Source of the DNA: Streptomyces coacervatus
GTDB taxonomy: Bacteria; Actinomycetota; Actinomycetes; Streptomycetales; Streptomycetaceae
NCBI RefSeq assembly: GCF_029223485.1
Contig: NZ_JARHTP010000008.1
Location: 248,001 to 312,000 of the forward strand
DNA: 64,000 bases
Reading direction: 5' to 3'
Each line of letters starts with the position of its first letter. Position 1 is the stretch's first letter. The notes under the pieces were generated by a model. The model was not told the origin of the DNA. It did no database searches and saw nothing but the letters and a program-made list of their open reading frames with translations. Shown here one piece after another: positions 8,575 to 17,566 of this stretch. Made by a program: the position numbers and the translations under genes.

Positions 8575-8758
8575 TCCCCTACCTCCATGCGCTGATGTGC
8601 GTGACCGGGAGATTCTCGACCCGGGCCGCCCCCCGCGTCAGACTGCCACGCGGTACCCGAACGATCGATCAACGATCGCCGGAGGTAACGTGCAGGTTTG
8701 GAGCAGGCACCGAACCACGGGGGACCTGCCGCATTCGTAGATCTGCGAAGGGGACGAT

Positions 8759-9634
8759 GTGACGGACTTCCAATCGGGAGACATCTCGCGCGTCGGAGTG
8801 GTCGGCTGCGGCCAGATGGGAGCGGGCATCGCCGAGGTGTGTGCCCGGGCGGGTCTGGACGTCAAGGTCGCCGAGACCACCGGGGAGGCCCTGGAGATCG
8901 GCCGCACTCGGCTGTTCGGCTCGCTGGCCAAGGCGGCCGAGCGCGGCAAGATCACCGAGCAGGAGCGGGACGAGACGCAGGCGCACCTGAGCTTCACCAC
9001 CGACCTGGGCGAGTTCGCCGACCGCGACCTGGTGATCGAGGCCGTCGTGGAGAACGAGCAGGTGAAGACGGAGATCTTCCAGGTGCTCGACCAGGTGGTG
9101 ACCCGCCCGGATGCCATCCTGGCCTCCAACACCTCCTCCATCCCGCTGGTGAAGCTGGCGGTCGCCACCTCCCGCCCGGACCACATCGTCGGCATCCACT
9201 TCTTCAATCCGGCCCCGGTGCAGAAGCTGGTCGAGTTGATCCCGGCGCTCACCACCTCGGAGGGCACACTCAGCCGCGCCCAGCTGTTCGCCGAGAAGGT
9301 GCTCGGCAAGCACGCGATCCGTGCCCAGGACCGCTCCGGATTCGTGGTCAACGCGCTGCTGGTGCCGTATCTGCTCTCCGCCATCCGCATGTTCGAGTCG
9401 GGCATCGCGGGCCGCGAGGACATCGACAACGGCATGGAGATGGGCTGCGCCCACCCGATGGGCCCGCTGAAGCTGTCCGACCTGATCGGTCTGGACACCA
9501 TCGTCTCCATCGCCAACTCGATGTACGAGGAGTACAAGGAGCCGCTGTACGCCGCTCCCCCGCTGCTGCAGCGCATGGTCGACGCGGGCCGGCTGGGCCG
9601 GAAGTCCGGCTCGGGCTTCTACACCTACGGCTGA
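8759..9634 (+). CDS. 3-hydroxybutyryl-CoA dehydrogenase
   Basis: 291 aa, the full family length. It oxidises (S)-3-hydroxyacyl-CoA to 3-oxoacyl-CoA with NAD(P). VGVVGCGQMGAGIAEV is the Rossmann dinucleotide motif, SNTSSIPL and HFFNPAPVQKLVELIP hold the Ser, catalytic His and Asn region, and RSGFVVNALLVPYL, GCAHPMGPLKLSDLIGLD and RKSGSGFYTY form the C-terminal domain. The GTG at 8759 sits after GGGGAC; it gives the normal short N-terminus. It is a single gene closed by a strong hairpin at 9696. Confidence 0.95.
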   Translation: MTDFQSGDISRVGVVGCGQMGAGIAEVCARAGLDVKVAETTGEALEIGRTRLFGSLAKAAERGKITEQERDETQAHLSFTTDLGEFADRDLVIEAVVENEQVKTEIFQVLDQVVTRPDAILASNTSSIPLVKLAVATSRPDHIVGIHFFNPAPVQKLVELIPALTTSEGTLSRAQLFAEKVLGKHAIRAQDRSGFVVNALLVPYLLSAIRMFESGIAGREDIDNGMEMGCAHPMGPLKLSDLIGLDTIVSIANSMYEEYKEPLYAAPPLLQRMVDAGRLGRKSGSGFYTYG

Positions 9635-9695
9635 CCTCGACAGGCTTTTGCACAGTGCCCGTTCCAGGGTGCTGATTACACAGTGCGACGACTGC

Positions 9696-9725
9696 GGGCC
9701 CGGCACCTTTGATGGTGCCGGGCCC
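9696..9725 (+). terminator. strong hairpin terminator after 3-hydroxybutyryl-CoA dehydrogenase
   Basis: A perfect 12-bp stem, GGGCCCGGCACC, with loop TTTGAT and the complementary arm GGTGCCGGGCCC. It is about 60 bp after the stop. There is no U-tract, which is common for Streptomyces terminators. Confidence 0.8.
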
Positions 9726-9856
9726 GTGTCATTCACACACCGTGTGCGCGCCGGGCACGCATATGCCCCTCGCACACGCTCCCCACGTGTCCACCAGGCG
9801 AGTTGACTCTTCATGCGCATGCAACGGATGTGACGACTACGGAAAGGAGCGGACCC

Positions 9857-10114
9857 GTGACCGCCGACCCGGAGCATCCCGTGGTCCATGGAGAACTCGC
9901 AGAGTTACGCCGCCGCCTCGATGTCGCGTACGCGCGTGTCGAGGGAGGGCTGGCTCTGCTCAACCACCGCACCGAGGAGACACACAAGGAACTCGACGAC
10001 CTGAGCGCACGGATCGTCGCCCTGGAGCACGCCCGCTGGCCGCTGCCCGCAGTCGCGGCGCTGACGGCCGTGGGCGCGCTCGTCGTGACGGTATGGCAAA
10101 CCCTGGGCCACTGA
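9857..10114 (+). CDS. small coiled-coil membrane protein, unknown function
   Basis: 85 aa from a GTG preceded by GGAAAGGAGCGG, a near-ideal ribosome site; this decides the start against an upstream in-frame ATG at 9803. Residues about 10-55 are an amphipathic coiled coil (LAELRRRLDVAYARVEGGLALL, EETHKELDDLSARIVALE). One transmembrane helix, LPAVAALTAVGALVVTVW, ends the protein. This layout resembles small phage-holin-like or membrane-scaffold proteins, but I do not recognise a family. Confidence 0.75.
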   Translation: MTADPEHPVVHGELAELRRRLDVAYARVEGGLALLNHRTEETHKELDDLSARIVALEHARWPLPAVAALTAVGALVVTVWQTLGH

Positions 10115-10143
10115 AAGGACAGGGACAAGGGCGCGGTGGGGGA

Positions 10144-10689
10144 TCAGGGCTGGCCGTCCTGTCCGAGCCTGAGGTGGTGCAGGAGCAGTAACGCGGCCGC
10201 CATGTTGGCGGCCGGGACCTCGCCGCGGGCGACCATGTCGGGGACGAGCTTGAGGGGGACCCATTCCCGGCGGTCCGACTCGAAGTCGTCCACGGGATGT
10301 CCGACGTACTCGCCCTCGTCGGCCCAGTAGATGTGGTGCCGGGCGTCGGTGAGGCCGTTGGACGGCTCGACGCTCATGAGGTGCTGCAGCGGTCCCGGTC
10401 GCCAGCCGGTCTCTTCCTCGAGTTCCCTGGCGGCCGCGACGGCGATGTCCTCGCCGTCCTCGACCACACCCGCAGCGAGTTCCCACCCCCAGCTGTCGGT
10501 GATGAAGCGGTGGCGCCACAGGAGGAGGACTTCATTGGCCTCGTTCACCACCGTGGCCACGGCGACGGGCCGCAGCCGTATCAGAAAGTGGTCCAGGTGC
10601 CGCCCGTCCGGCAGTTCCACATCTGCCAGGTTGACGGTGAACCAGCGGTTTTCATACACAGTTTGTTCGTTCTGTTTCGTCCACTGCAC
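10144..10689 (-). CDS. NUDIX hydrolase
   Basis: 181 aa. The Nudix box is complete: G-VVEDGE-DIAVAAARELEEETGW fits GX5EX7REUXEEXGU, so metal-dependent pyrophosphohydrolase activity is expected. The N-terminal YENRWFTVNLADVELPDGR and the C-terminal EWVPLKLVPDMVARGEV resemble the ADP-ribose pyrophosphatase branch. It is 75 bp downstream of the NsdA-like regulator on the same strand and could be co-transcribed with it. Substrate is not certain. Confidence 0.92.
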   Translation of the reverse strand: MQWTKQNEQTVYENRWFTVNLADVELPDGRHLDHFLIRLRPVAVATVVNEANEVLLLWRHRFITDSWGWELAAGVVEDGEDIAVAAARELEEETGWRPGPLQHLMSVEPSNGLTDARHHIYWADEGEYVGHPVDDFESDRREWVPLKLVPDMVARGEVPAANMAAALLLLHHLRLGQDGQP

Positions 10690-10764
10690 GGTTCTGCCAC
10701 CTTCCGTCGAGTAAGTGGCAATATCGCAGCAGGGACTGTGGGGTGTCGGTGCTCAGGAACCTGC

Positions 10765-12105
10765 CTACAGCGGTACGCGCAGTGCTCCGTCGATGAGTTC
10801 GGCGGCTTCGGCGGTGCCCGCACAGCCGCTGCGCACCAGGTACTCGCGTACCGCGCGAAGTCTGTCGCGCAGCCGCTGGGACTCCATTCCGCGGGCCTGT
10901 TCGGCCATCTGCACCGCGGTGGCCACCGCCTTGTCGGCGTTGCCCTGACGGAGTTCGATCGTGCTGAGCATGGCGAGCCGGTGCACCCGGCCGCGGTCGT
11001 GCGCGGGATTGTCGACGGCCGCCGCGGCGTGCTCCCCCGCGGCCACCAGTTCGCCGAGGCTGAGCAGCGCCTCCGCCACCTGGACGTTGACCAGCCCCGG
11101 CTGGACATAGCCGGTTTCGTCGGGTTCGTATCCGCGCCGGATGCGTTCGGCGGCCTGCTCGGCACGCCGGATGCAGGACAGTGCGGTCGTGCCGTCGCCG
11201 AGGTGTGCGTACGCCTTGGCCTGCATCGCGTAGAGGTCGCAGGCGAGCGCCGGCGTGATGTGCTTCCCGGCGGCGCGCAGCGCGGCCTCCGCGAAGGCGA
11301 CCGCCTGCCGGTACTCCCGCATGTACAGGGCCTGGTTGACCAGCAGCGCGATCACATAGGCGCCAAGGCCCCGGTCCCCGCTGGCCTTTGCCAGCCGCAG
11401 CGCCTGGTGGAAGTAGCGCTGGGCGAGTCCGTGCGCGTCGGAGTCGTACGCACAGATGCCTGCAATGGCCACTAATCCGCCCGTGGCCCGGTGCAGTTGG
11501 CGGCCGGTGGCGTCGGTGTAGCTGCCGCGCAGCAGCGGCGCGGCCTCCGCATTGAGGAACCCGACGATCCGGGTGCGGGTCGCTATGCCGCCCGCCTTGC
11601 GGTACATCTGCTCGTAGTGGGTGCGCGCGGCGCGCAGCATCTCGATGTCCGAGGCGGTGACCCGGTGCCGGCCGCCGCGCGAGACATCCACGTCCTCGGG
11701 CGGGTTCTCCCACTCCCACACGGGCATGACGGCGGGCGTGCCGGTGACCGCGGGCGCACCCAGGATGTGCGGACGCTGCTGCTCGTCGGAGCGCCACAGC
11801 GCGGTGGCGCGCTCCACGAAGCCGGACAGCGAGGTGCCGTGCGGGGTGGACGGCTCACCCGGCACACCGAGGCCGATGTCGTCGAGCGTGACCGGCCGGT
11901 GCAGCCGACCCGCGAGCACCTCGCAGATCAGGTCGGGCACCTGGCCCCGGGGCCGCTGCCCCTTCAACCACCGTGCCACGGCGGTGTGTTCGTACCGGAG
12001 CGCGAGGCCGCGCGCCCGCCCCGCCTGATTGACGTGTGCCGCCAGCCCCGCATGCGAGATCCCGGCCTCGTCCAGGATCGCGTCGAGCAGAGTGTTGGGC
12101 TGCAT
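10765..12105 (-). CDS. NsdA-like TPR transcriptional regulator
   Basis: 446 aa. The N-terminus (LLDAILDEAGISHAGLAAHVN, YEHTAVARWLKGQRPRG) is a helix-turn-helix like that of Streptomyces NsdA-type regulators. The middle has the conserved text ASDIEMLRAARTHYEQMYRKAGG. The C-terminal half is a string of TPR helices (YIALLVNQALYMREYRQA region, ACDLYAMQAKAYAHLGD, STIELRQGNADKAV). NsdA, studied in S. coelicolor, is a negative regulator of sporulation and antibiotic production; this may be a paralogue, so the developmental role is inferred. An inverted repeat lies 47 bp before the start. Confidence 0.82.
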   Translation of the reverse strand: MQPNTLLDAILDEAGISHAGLAAHVNQAGRARGLALRYEHTAVARWLKGQRPRGQVPDLICEVLAGRLHRPVTLDDIGLGVPGEPSTPHGTSLSGFVERATALWRSDEQQRPHILGAPAVTGTPAVMPVWEWENPPEDVDVSRGGRHRVTASDIEMLRAARTHYEQMYRKAGGIATRTRIVGFLNAEAAPLLRGSYTDATGRQLHRATGGLVAIAGICAYDSDAHGLAQRYFHQALRLAKASGDRGLGAYVIALLVNQALYMREYRQAVAFAEAALRAAGKHITPALACDLYAMQAKAYAHLGDGTTALSCIRRAEQAAERIRRGYEPDETGYVQPGLVNVQVAEALLSLGELVAAGEHAAAAVDNPAHDRGRVHRLAMLSTIELRQGNADKAVATAVQMAEQARGMESQRLRDRLRAVREYLVRSGCAGTAEAAELIDGALRVPL

Positions 12106-12442
12106 GGGTGCCCCCCGGATCGCTCGGTGCCGTCAGCGTAGTGCGAACGCCTTCACACGGGGTGTGAACGGAGTGCCCGGATCCGCAGCGTACGCGCACT
12201 GTCGCGCAGAGTTTCCAACCGGTTGACTGAAATGCCTCGCAAGAGGCCGGCCGGGCCGCCGGCTCCCCCTCGTACAGTGCGGCGGCCCGCTTCCGCGCCG
12301 TCCGCCCAGCTGCCTGCCCGACACTCCGTGGCGGGGCGGACGGCGCGCCGCGCAGACACACCACACGAGGGGGCCCGCCCAGACCACGCGGGAGCGCCGG
12401 GCGCACCGCGAGGGGGGAGCGTGGCGACTCGCGGCCTCGACG
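12106..12442. other. intergenic region without a convincing gene
   Basis: This 337-bp gap separates two minus-strand genes. ORFs crossing it are shadow frames. It holds the inverted repeat at 12152 and presumably the promoter of the NsdA-like gene; the rest is GC-rich and shows nothing I can name. Confidence 0.5.
12152..12168. promoter_or_regulatory. inverted repeat upstream of NsdA-like gene
   Basis: TTCACAC, three bases, then GTGTGAA is a perfect 7-bp inverted repeat 47 bp upstream of the start of the NsdA-like gene. It is a candidate operator, possibly for autoregulation. Confidence 0.4.
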
Positions 12443-13516
12443 TCACGTGAGGCGGTGCGCCCGGTGTCCGACCGGCTCGCCATGTGCTCGTACGACCTGG
12501 CGGCGGTCGTTGCGCAGCACGAGCACAGCGACGTCGTCGGCGGGTCTTCCCCCGGAGTGCCTGAGCAGCCCGGCGAAGACGGCGCGCAGCACGGACTGCG
12601 GGGAGACCGGCCCGGCACCGACGGCCTCGGCGAGCGCGGACGGCAGCGGAAAGAACCGGCCACGTCCGTCGCGGGCGTCCTCGACACCGTCCGTGTGCAG
12701 GAACAGCGCCTCGCCGGGCAGCAGCCTGCCGCAGTGGTGGGCGGGCAGCTCGGCGGGCAACGGGAACGGCCCGAGGGGAGGCAGCGGTTCGGCCCGGGTC
12801 AGCAGTTCGGCCCGGGCCGGGCCCAGCAGATACGGCCAGGGGTGCCCGCAGTTGAGGCCGCGCACCTCTCCGTCCGCCCCGATCTCCAGCAGCAGTACGG
12901 TCACGAACTCCTCGGCGACCGGGCTGTCCGGCTCCCGTCCGGCCGAGGGGTGCTCGGCGCGGGCCCGCTCCCGCAGATGCCGGGCGAGCGCCCGCTCCAG
13001 CCGCCGCAGCACACTGCCGAGGTCGGCCTCGTCGTGCACGGCCTCGCGGAAGCTGCCGAGCACGGCGGCGACCGTACTGATGGCGGCAAGCCCGTGCCCG
13101 CGCACATCGCCCATCACGACCCGCACCCCGTGCTCGGTGGCGATGACCTCGTACAGATCGCCGCCAATGGCCGCACCGCGGTCCGCAGACAGCTGGGCCG
13201 CGGCGATGTTCAGCCCGTCGATCCGTGGCGGCAGCGGCCGCAGCAGCACACTCTGCGCGGCACCCGCGACCTGCCGGACCTCTCGCAGCTCGCGCAGCAG
13301 CGCATGCCGGACATGAAGTATCAGCCCGGTCCCCACGGCGAAGAAGACGGCACTGGTGCCGATGCGCGCGCCCAGCCCGTTCTGCTGGGCGAGCGGACAG
13401 GCCAGTTTGTACGTGATCGCCATGGCGCCCCACACAGTGGGCAGCCCCAGCGCAAGCACCCGGCGCAACGGGCGCCGCCCCGCCCCGCGGGGAACCCCAG
13501 CCTTGATGCGGATCAT
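12443..13516 (-). CDS. SpoIIE/PP2C-type serine phosphatase, membrane-anchored
   Basis: 357 aa. Two N-terminal hydrophobic helices (VLALGLPTVWGAMAITYKLA; TSAVFFAVGTGLILHV) are followed by a linker and a PP2C SpoIIE domain. Metal-binding motifs are present: AAIGGDLYEV, VVMGDVRGHGLAA, LFLHTDGVEDARD and PADDVAVLVL. Such proteins dephosphorylate anti-anti-sigma factors in partner-switching control of stress or developmental sigma factors; the partner is not encoded nearby. The phosphatase chemistry is well supported and the signalling role is inferred. Confidence 0.92.
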   Translation of the reverse strand: MIRIKAGVPRGAGRRPLRRVLALGLPTVWGAMAITYKLACPLAQQNGLGARIGTSAVFFAVGTGLILHVRHALLRELREVRQVAGAAQSVLLRPLPPRIDGLNIAAAQLSADRGAAIGGDLYEVIATEHGVRVVMGDVRGHGLAAISTVAAVLGSFREAVHDEADLGSVLRRLERALARHLRERARAEHPSAGREPDSPVAEEFVTVLLLEIGADGEVRGLNCGHPWPYLLGPARAELLTRAEPLPPLGPFPLPAELPAHHCGRLLPGEALFLHTDGVEDARDGRGRFFPLPSALAEAVGAGPVSPQSVLRAVFAGLLRHSGGRPADDVAVLVLRNDRRQVVRAHGEPVGHRAHRLT

Positions 13517-13621
13517 GCCGATTGGCCCCCCATTTAGGCCCTGACAGCACAGACGGACCGACCCCGAAAGGCCGGTCCGATTCTGTCGACCGCATGGCCG
13601 GATAGGTCCAGATCACCCCAA

Positions 13622-13645
13622 GTTGCCACCCAAACGAGTGACAAC
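13622..13645. promoter_or_regulatory. imperfect inverted repeat upstream of the SpoIIE phosphatase
   Basis: GTTGCCAC, 8 bp, GTGACAAC (7 of 8 bases paired) about 105 bp upstream of the phosphatase start. It is a possible operator, with no recognised regulator. Confidence 0.3.
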
Positions 13646-13700
13646 CTCCAGGCCACCCGCATTTATGCAGGTAGGGCGCATATTCACAGGGGGAACTGCA

Positions 13701-13755
13701 GCGCCCCTTCAAGGGGCGCGGGGAACTGCGCGACAAGCCACAGAAAACCCGCAGC
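13701..13755. repeat. Streptomyces dispersed intergenic repeat, copy 2
   Basis: It begins with the palindrome GCGCCCCTT-C-AAGGGGCGC (13701-13719), then runs into GGGGAACTGCGCGAC, sharing with 4498-4521 a core identical except at its last positions. It lies just past the pheT stop (minus strand), where its hairpin could end transcription. Confidence 0.75.
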
Positions 13756-13793
13756 CGCCAACCGACAACAGCTCCCCCGCCCCTTGGGCGAAC

Positions 13794-16316
13794 TCAGCCC
13801 CGAAGAACTGCCCCCGCCCGCTCGCCCGCGAGGGCAACCGCCGCATCCCGAGCCGCAGACGCCTCGTCAACGGTCAAGGTGCGGTCGGGCGCACGGAACC
13901 GCAGCGCATAGGCCAGCGACTTCTTCCCCTCACCCAGCTGCTCGGCGTTCTCGTACACGTCGAACAGCCGGATCCCCTCAAGGAGTTCACCCGCCCCGTC
14001 CCGCAGCGCAGCTTCAACGTCGGCATGCGGCACGAACTTGTCGACGACCAGCGCAACATCCTGCGTGGCCACCGGGAACGTGGAGATGCCGGGCGCCTGC
14101 GGAGTGTCGTTGCCGACCTCCTCCAGCGCATCCAGGTCGATCTCCATCGCACTGGTGCGCTCGGGCAGCCCCAGGGCCTTCACCACACGCGGGTGGAGCT
14201 CTCCGGCGTGGCCGACAACCGTCTCCGTGCCGTCTACGACGACCACGAACTCGGCGCAGCGGCCGGGGTGCCAAGGACCGTACTGCCCCTTGCGCACGAT
14301 CAGGTCGGCACCGGCTTCCCGCGCGGCGGCGCGCCCCGCCTCGACCGCGTCGGCCCAGTCCGACGGCCGGCCCTTGCCCCACCAGCCGGCCTGCTCGCGG
14401 GCGCCCGCGAGGACGACGGCGACGTGGCGCGGCTGCTCGGGCAGCGCGGCGTTCAGCTCGGCGATCTCCTCGTCGGTGGGACGCCGGTCGACGGGCAGGG
14501 CGACGGCGGCCTTCTGCTCCGCGCGCGGGAGGAACACCAGCCCGGTCTCGAACAGCGCCAGGTCGTGCGAGCCCCGGCCGTTGTTGCGCCGCAGGGCGGC
14601 CAGCAGACCCGGCAGCAGCGACGTACGGAGCGCGGGCTCCTCGTCGTTGAGCGGGTTGGTCAGGCGCACCACACGGCGGGCCGGGTCACCGGCCTCCAGC
14701 AGCAGCTGGTCGAAGACCTGCTCGCTGATGAACGGGTAGTTCGGCGCCTCGACGTATCCGGCACCGGCCAGCGCCCGCCCGACACGGCGGTGCAGCCGCT
14801 GCCGGTGGGTCAGCCCGCGGCCCGAGGGCAGCTTGGGCAGCGTCGAGGGCAGGTTCTCGTAGCCCTCCAGGCGAATGACCTCTTCGGCCAGGTCGTTGAC
14901 GTCGTCCAGATCCGGCCGCCAGGACGGGACGGTGACGATCAGCTCGTCCTGCCCGTACACGTCGCAGCCGACCTCCTGGAGGCGTCGTACGACGATCTCG
15001 CGGCCGTAGTCGACACCCGCCACCTTGTCCGGGTGGTTGGCCGGAACGGTGATGGTGTGCGGTGCGGACGGCGCGATGACCTCGGTGACGCCGGCCTCGG
15101 CGGTGCCGCCCGCGAGCAGCACCAGCAGGTCGACGGTGCGCTGGGCCGCGGCGGAGGCGGCCTGCGGGTCGACGCCCCGCTCGAAGCGGCGGGACGCCTC
15201 GGAGGACAGCTTGTGGCGGCGGGCCGTGCGCGCGATCGAGACCTGGTCGAAGTGCGCGGCCTCGATGACCACGTCAGTGGACGCGTTCGCCCCGTTCTCG
15301 GTGGCATCGTGGTCGGCGATCTCGGTGTTGGCGCCGCCCATGACGCCCGCGAGTCCGATGGGACCTCGGTCGTCCGTGATCACCAGGTCCTCGGCGTGCA
15401 GCTTCCGCTCGACGCCGTCGAGGGTGACGATCTTCTCGCCCTCGGCCGCGCGGCGGACGCCGATGGTGCCCTGGACCAGGTTGCGGTCGTAGGCGTGCAG
15501 CGGCTGACCGAGCTCCATCATCACGTAGTTGGTGACGTCGACGGCGAGCGAGATCGGGCGCATGCCGACCTTCTGCAGCCGGCGCTGCAGCCAGATCGGG
15601 GAGCGCGCCTCGGGGCTGAGACCGGTGACCGTGCGGGCCGTGAAGCGGTCGCAGCCGAGCGGCTCGGAGACCTGGACCGGGTAGCCGTACGCGTTCGGGC
15701 CGGGGACGTCGAGGAGCGCCGGGTCGCGCAGCGGCAGGCGGTACGCGATGGCGGTCTCGCGGGCGACGCCGCGGATGGACAGGCAGTCGCCGCGGTTGGC
15801 GGTGACGGCGATGTCGAGGACCTCGTCCACGAGCTCCAGCAGCTCGATGGCGTCCTTGCCGATCTCGGCCTCCGGCGGCAGCACGATGATGCCCTTGGTG
15901 CCGTCGTCGCCCATGCCCAGCTCGTCGCTGGAGCAGATCATGCCGTGGGACGTCCTGCCGTACGTCTTGCGCGCGGCGATCGAGAAACCGCCGGGCAGGG
16001 TGGCGCCGGGCAGCACGACGACGACCTTGTCGCCGACGGCAAAGTTGCGGGCGCCGCAGACGATCTCCTGGGGCTCACCGGTGCCGTTGGCCTGGCCGAC
16101 GTCGACGGTGCAGAACCGGATCGGCTTCTTGAAGCCCTCCAGCTCCTCGATGGTCAGCACCTTGCCGACGACCAGGGGGCCCTTGAGGTCGTGGCCGAGC
16201 TGCTCGACCGTCTCGACCTCCAGACCGGCCGAAATGAGCTTGGCCTGGACGTCACGGCCGGTTTCGGTCGCCGGCAGGTCGACGTACTCCCGCAGCCAGG
16301 AAAGCGGGACCCGCAT
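13794..16316 (-). CDS. pheT: phenylalanyl-tRNA synthetase beta subunit
   Basis: 840 aa, normal length. The beta chain of the alpha2-beta2 synthetase carries the tRNA-binding and editing domains. Order: MRVPLSWLREYVDLP start; an EMAP/tRNA-binding-like domain (GPLVVGKVLTIEELEGFKKP through CGARNFAVGDKVVV, residues about 40-150); the B3/B4 editing domain (CDRFTARTVTGL, YVMMELGQPLHAYD); the B5 domain; the catalytic-like core (YPFISEQVFDQL, RLTNPLNDEEPALRTSLLPG); and a ferredoxin-fold anticodon domain (FPVATQDVALVVD...YALRFRAPDRTLTVDE). The ATG overlaps the pheS stop in TGATG, so the two chains are translationally coupled. Confidence 0.98.
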   Translation of the reverse strand: MRVPLSWLREYVDLPATETGRDVQAKLISAGLEVETVEQLGHDLKGPLVVGKVLTIEELEGFKKPIRFCTVDVGQANGTGEPQEIVCGARNFAVGDKVVVVLPGATLPGGFSIAARKTYGRTSHGMICSSDELGMGDDGTKGIIVLPPEAEIGKDAIELLELVDEVLDIAVTANRGDCLSIRGVARETAIAYRLPLRDPALLDVPGPNAYGYPVQVSEPLGCDRFTARTVTGLSPEARSPIWLQRRLQKVGMRPISLAVDVTNYVMMELGQPLHAYDRNLVQGTIGVRRAAEGEKIVTLDGVERKLHAEDLVITDDRGPIGLAGVMGGANTEIADHDATENGANASTDVVIEAAHFDQVSIARTARRHKLSSEASRRFERGVDPQAASAAAQRTVDLLVLLAGGTAEAGVTEVIAPSAPHTITVPANHPDKVAGVDYGREIVVRRLQEVGCDVYGQDELIVTVPSWRPDLDDVNDLAEEVIRLEGYENLPSTLPKLPSGRGLTHRQRLHRRVGRALAGAGYVEAPNYPFISEQVFDQLLLEAGDPARRVVRLTNPLNDEEPALRTSLLPGLLAALRRNNGRGSHDLALFETGLVFLPRAEQKAAVALPVDRRPTDEEIAELNAALPEQPRHVAVVLAGAREQAGWWGKGRPSDWADAVEAGRAAAREAGADLIVRKGQYGPWHPGRCAEFVVVVDGTETVVGHAGELHPRVVKALGLPERTSAMEIDLDALEEVGNDTPQAPGISTFPVATQDVALVVDKFVPHADVEAALRDGAGELLEGIRLFDVYENAEQLGEGKKSLAYALRFRAPDRTLTVDEASAARDAAVALAGERAGAVLRG

Positions 16317-17437
16317 CAGATCTCCATCCCGAACGGCCGGGTGAACCGGACGTCACCCTCGACCATGTCTCGCATGTCTTCGACGTTGTGGCGGAACATC
16401 AGCATCCGTTCGATGCCGAACCCGAAGGCGAATCCGCTGTACTTCTCGGGGTCCACACCGCAGGCGGTGAGCACCCGCGGGTTGACCATGCCGCAGCCGC
16501 CGAGCTCGATCCAGCCCTCGGAGGAGCAGGTGCGGCAGGGGCGGTCGGGGTTGCCGACGGACTCGCCGCGGCAGACGTAGCAGACCATGTCCATCTCGGC
16601 GGACGGCTCGGTGAACGGGAAGAAGTTCGGCCTCAGCCGGGTCTTCATGTCCTCGCCGAACAGCGACTGGACCATGTGGTCGAGGGTGCCCTTGAGGTCG
16701 GCCATGGTCAGGCCCTCGTCGACGGCGAGCAGCTCGACCTGGTGGAAGACCGGGGTGTGGGTGGCGTCCAGCTCGTCGGTGCGGTACACGCGGCCGGGAC
16801 AGATCACGTACACCGGCAGCTCACGGTTGAGCAGCGAGCGGATCTGCACGGGCGAGGTGTGGGTGCGCAGCACGACACCGGACTCGGTGCCGCCGTCGGG
16901 GCCCTCGATGAAGAAGGTGTCGGCCTCGCCGCGGGCCGGGTGGTCCGGGCCGATGTTGAGGGCGTCGAAGTTGAACCACTCGGCCTCCACCTGGGGGCCC
17001 TCGGCGACCTCGTAGCCCATGGCCACGAAGACGTCCTCGATGCGCTCGGAGAGGGTGGTCAGGGGGTGGCGGGCGCCGGCCGGTACGCGGTCGTACGGCA
17101 GCGTGACATCCACCGACTCCTCGACCAGCACGCGGGCGTCCCGCTCGGCCTCCAGCTCGGCCTGACGGCCTGCAAGGGCCTTGTTCACGGCGCCACGGGC
17201 CTGGCCGACGAGCTTTCCGGCGGCGGCCTTGGCGTGCGGCGGCAGGGCGCCGATCTCGCGGTTGGCGAGGGCCAGCGGGGAGGTGCCCCCGGTGTGGGCG
17301 ACCTTGGCCTCCTGGAGCGCGTCGAGGGAGTCCGCGGCGGCGAAGGCGGCGAGCGCCTCGTCCCGCATGCGCTCGATCTCTTCCGGTTTCAACGCCTCGA
17401 CCTCTACAGGGTCGTACGACTTATTCGGTGCCGACAT
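16316..17437 (-). CDS. pheS: phenylalanyl-tRNA synthetase alpha subunit
   Basis: 373 aa, class II synthetase catalytic chain. An N-terminal coiled coil (about 1-100) binds tRNA. Motif 1 is in HPLTTLSERIEDVFVAMGY; motif 2 in CPGRVYRTDELDATHTPVFHQVE; motif 3 in GFAFGFGIERMLMFR. The insert with CYVCRGESVGNPDRPCRTC has four cysteines spaced like a zinc knuckle, a form I recall in actinobacterial PheS. It is the first gene of pheST. A promoter candidate lies at 17493-17520 on the minus strand; I see no T-box in the short leader. Confidence 0.98.
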   Translation of the reverse strand: MSAPNKSYDPVEVEALKPEEIERMRDEALAAFAAADSLDALQEAKVAHTGGTSPLALANREIGALPPHAKAAAGKLVGQARGAVNKALAGRQAELEAERDARVLVEESVDVTLPYDRVPAGARHPLTTLSERIEDVFVAMGYEVAEGPQVEAEWFNFDALNIGPDHPARGEADTFFIEGPDGGTESGVVLRTHTSPVQIRSLLNRELPVYVICPGRVYRTDELDATHTPVFHQVELLAVDEGLTMADLKGTLDHMVQSLFGEDMKTRLRPNFFPFTEPSAEMDMVCYVCRGESVGNPDRPCRTCSSEGWIELGGCGMVNPRVLTACGVDPEKYSGFAFGFGIERMLMFRHNVEDMRDMVEGDVRFTRPFGMEI

Positions 17438-17492
17438 CTCTTCCCGTGCTTCCGATTGGCTGGCTGGAGGTCCCCGTCGCCGACTCTTGAGG

Positions 17493-17520
17493 GCCGTATC
17501 CGGGACACAAAGGTGCCAAA
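17493..17520 (-). promoter_or_regulatory. possible pheST promoter
   Basis: On the minus strand TTTGGC (17520-17515) and TACGGC (17498-17493), spaced 16 bp, resemble -35 and -10 boxes about 55 bp upstream of the pheS start. Confidence 0.3.
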
Positions 17521-17566
17521 GGCCGAGTCTAACGGGGTGGAGGTGTACGAATGCGCCCGTGGGCCG

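Noticed and set aside
13623..16580. 985-aa plus-strand frame opposite pheT
   Set aside because: Shadow of pheT; Val/Asp/Gly-rich without domains.
17438..17566. T-box or peptide attenuator before pheST
   Set aside because: The 130-bp gap has no T-box sequence, no leader peptide with Phe codons and no terminator hairpin.
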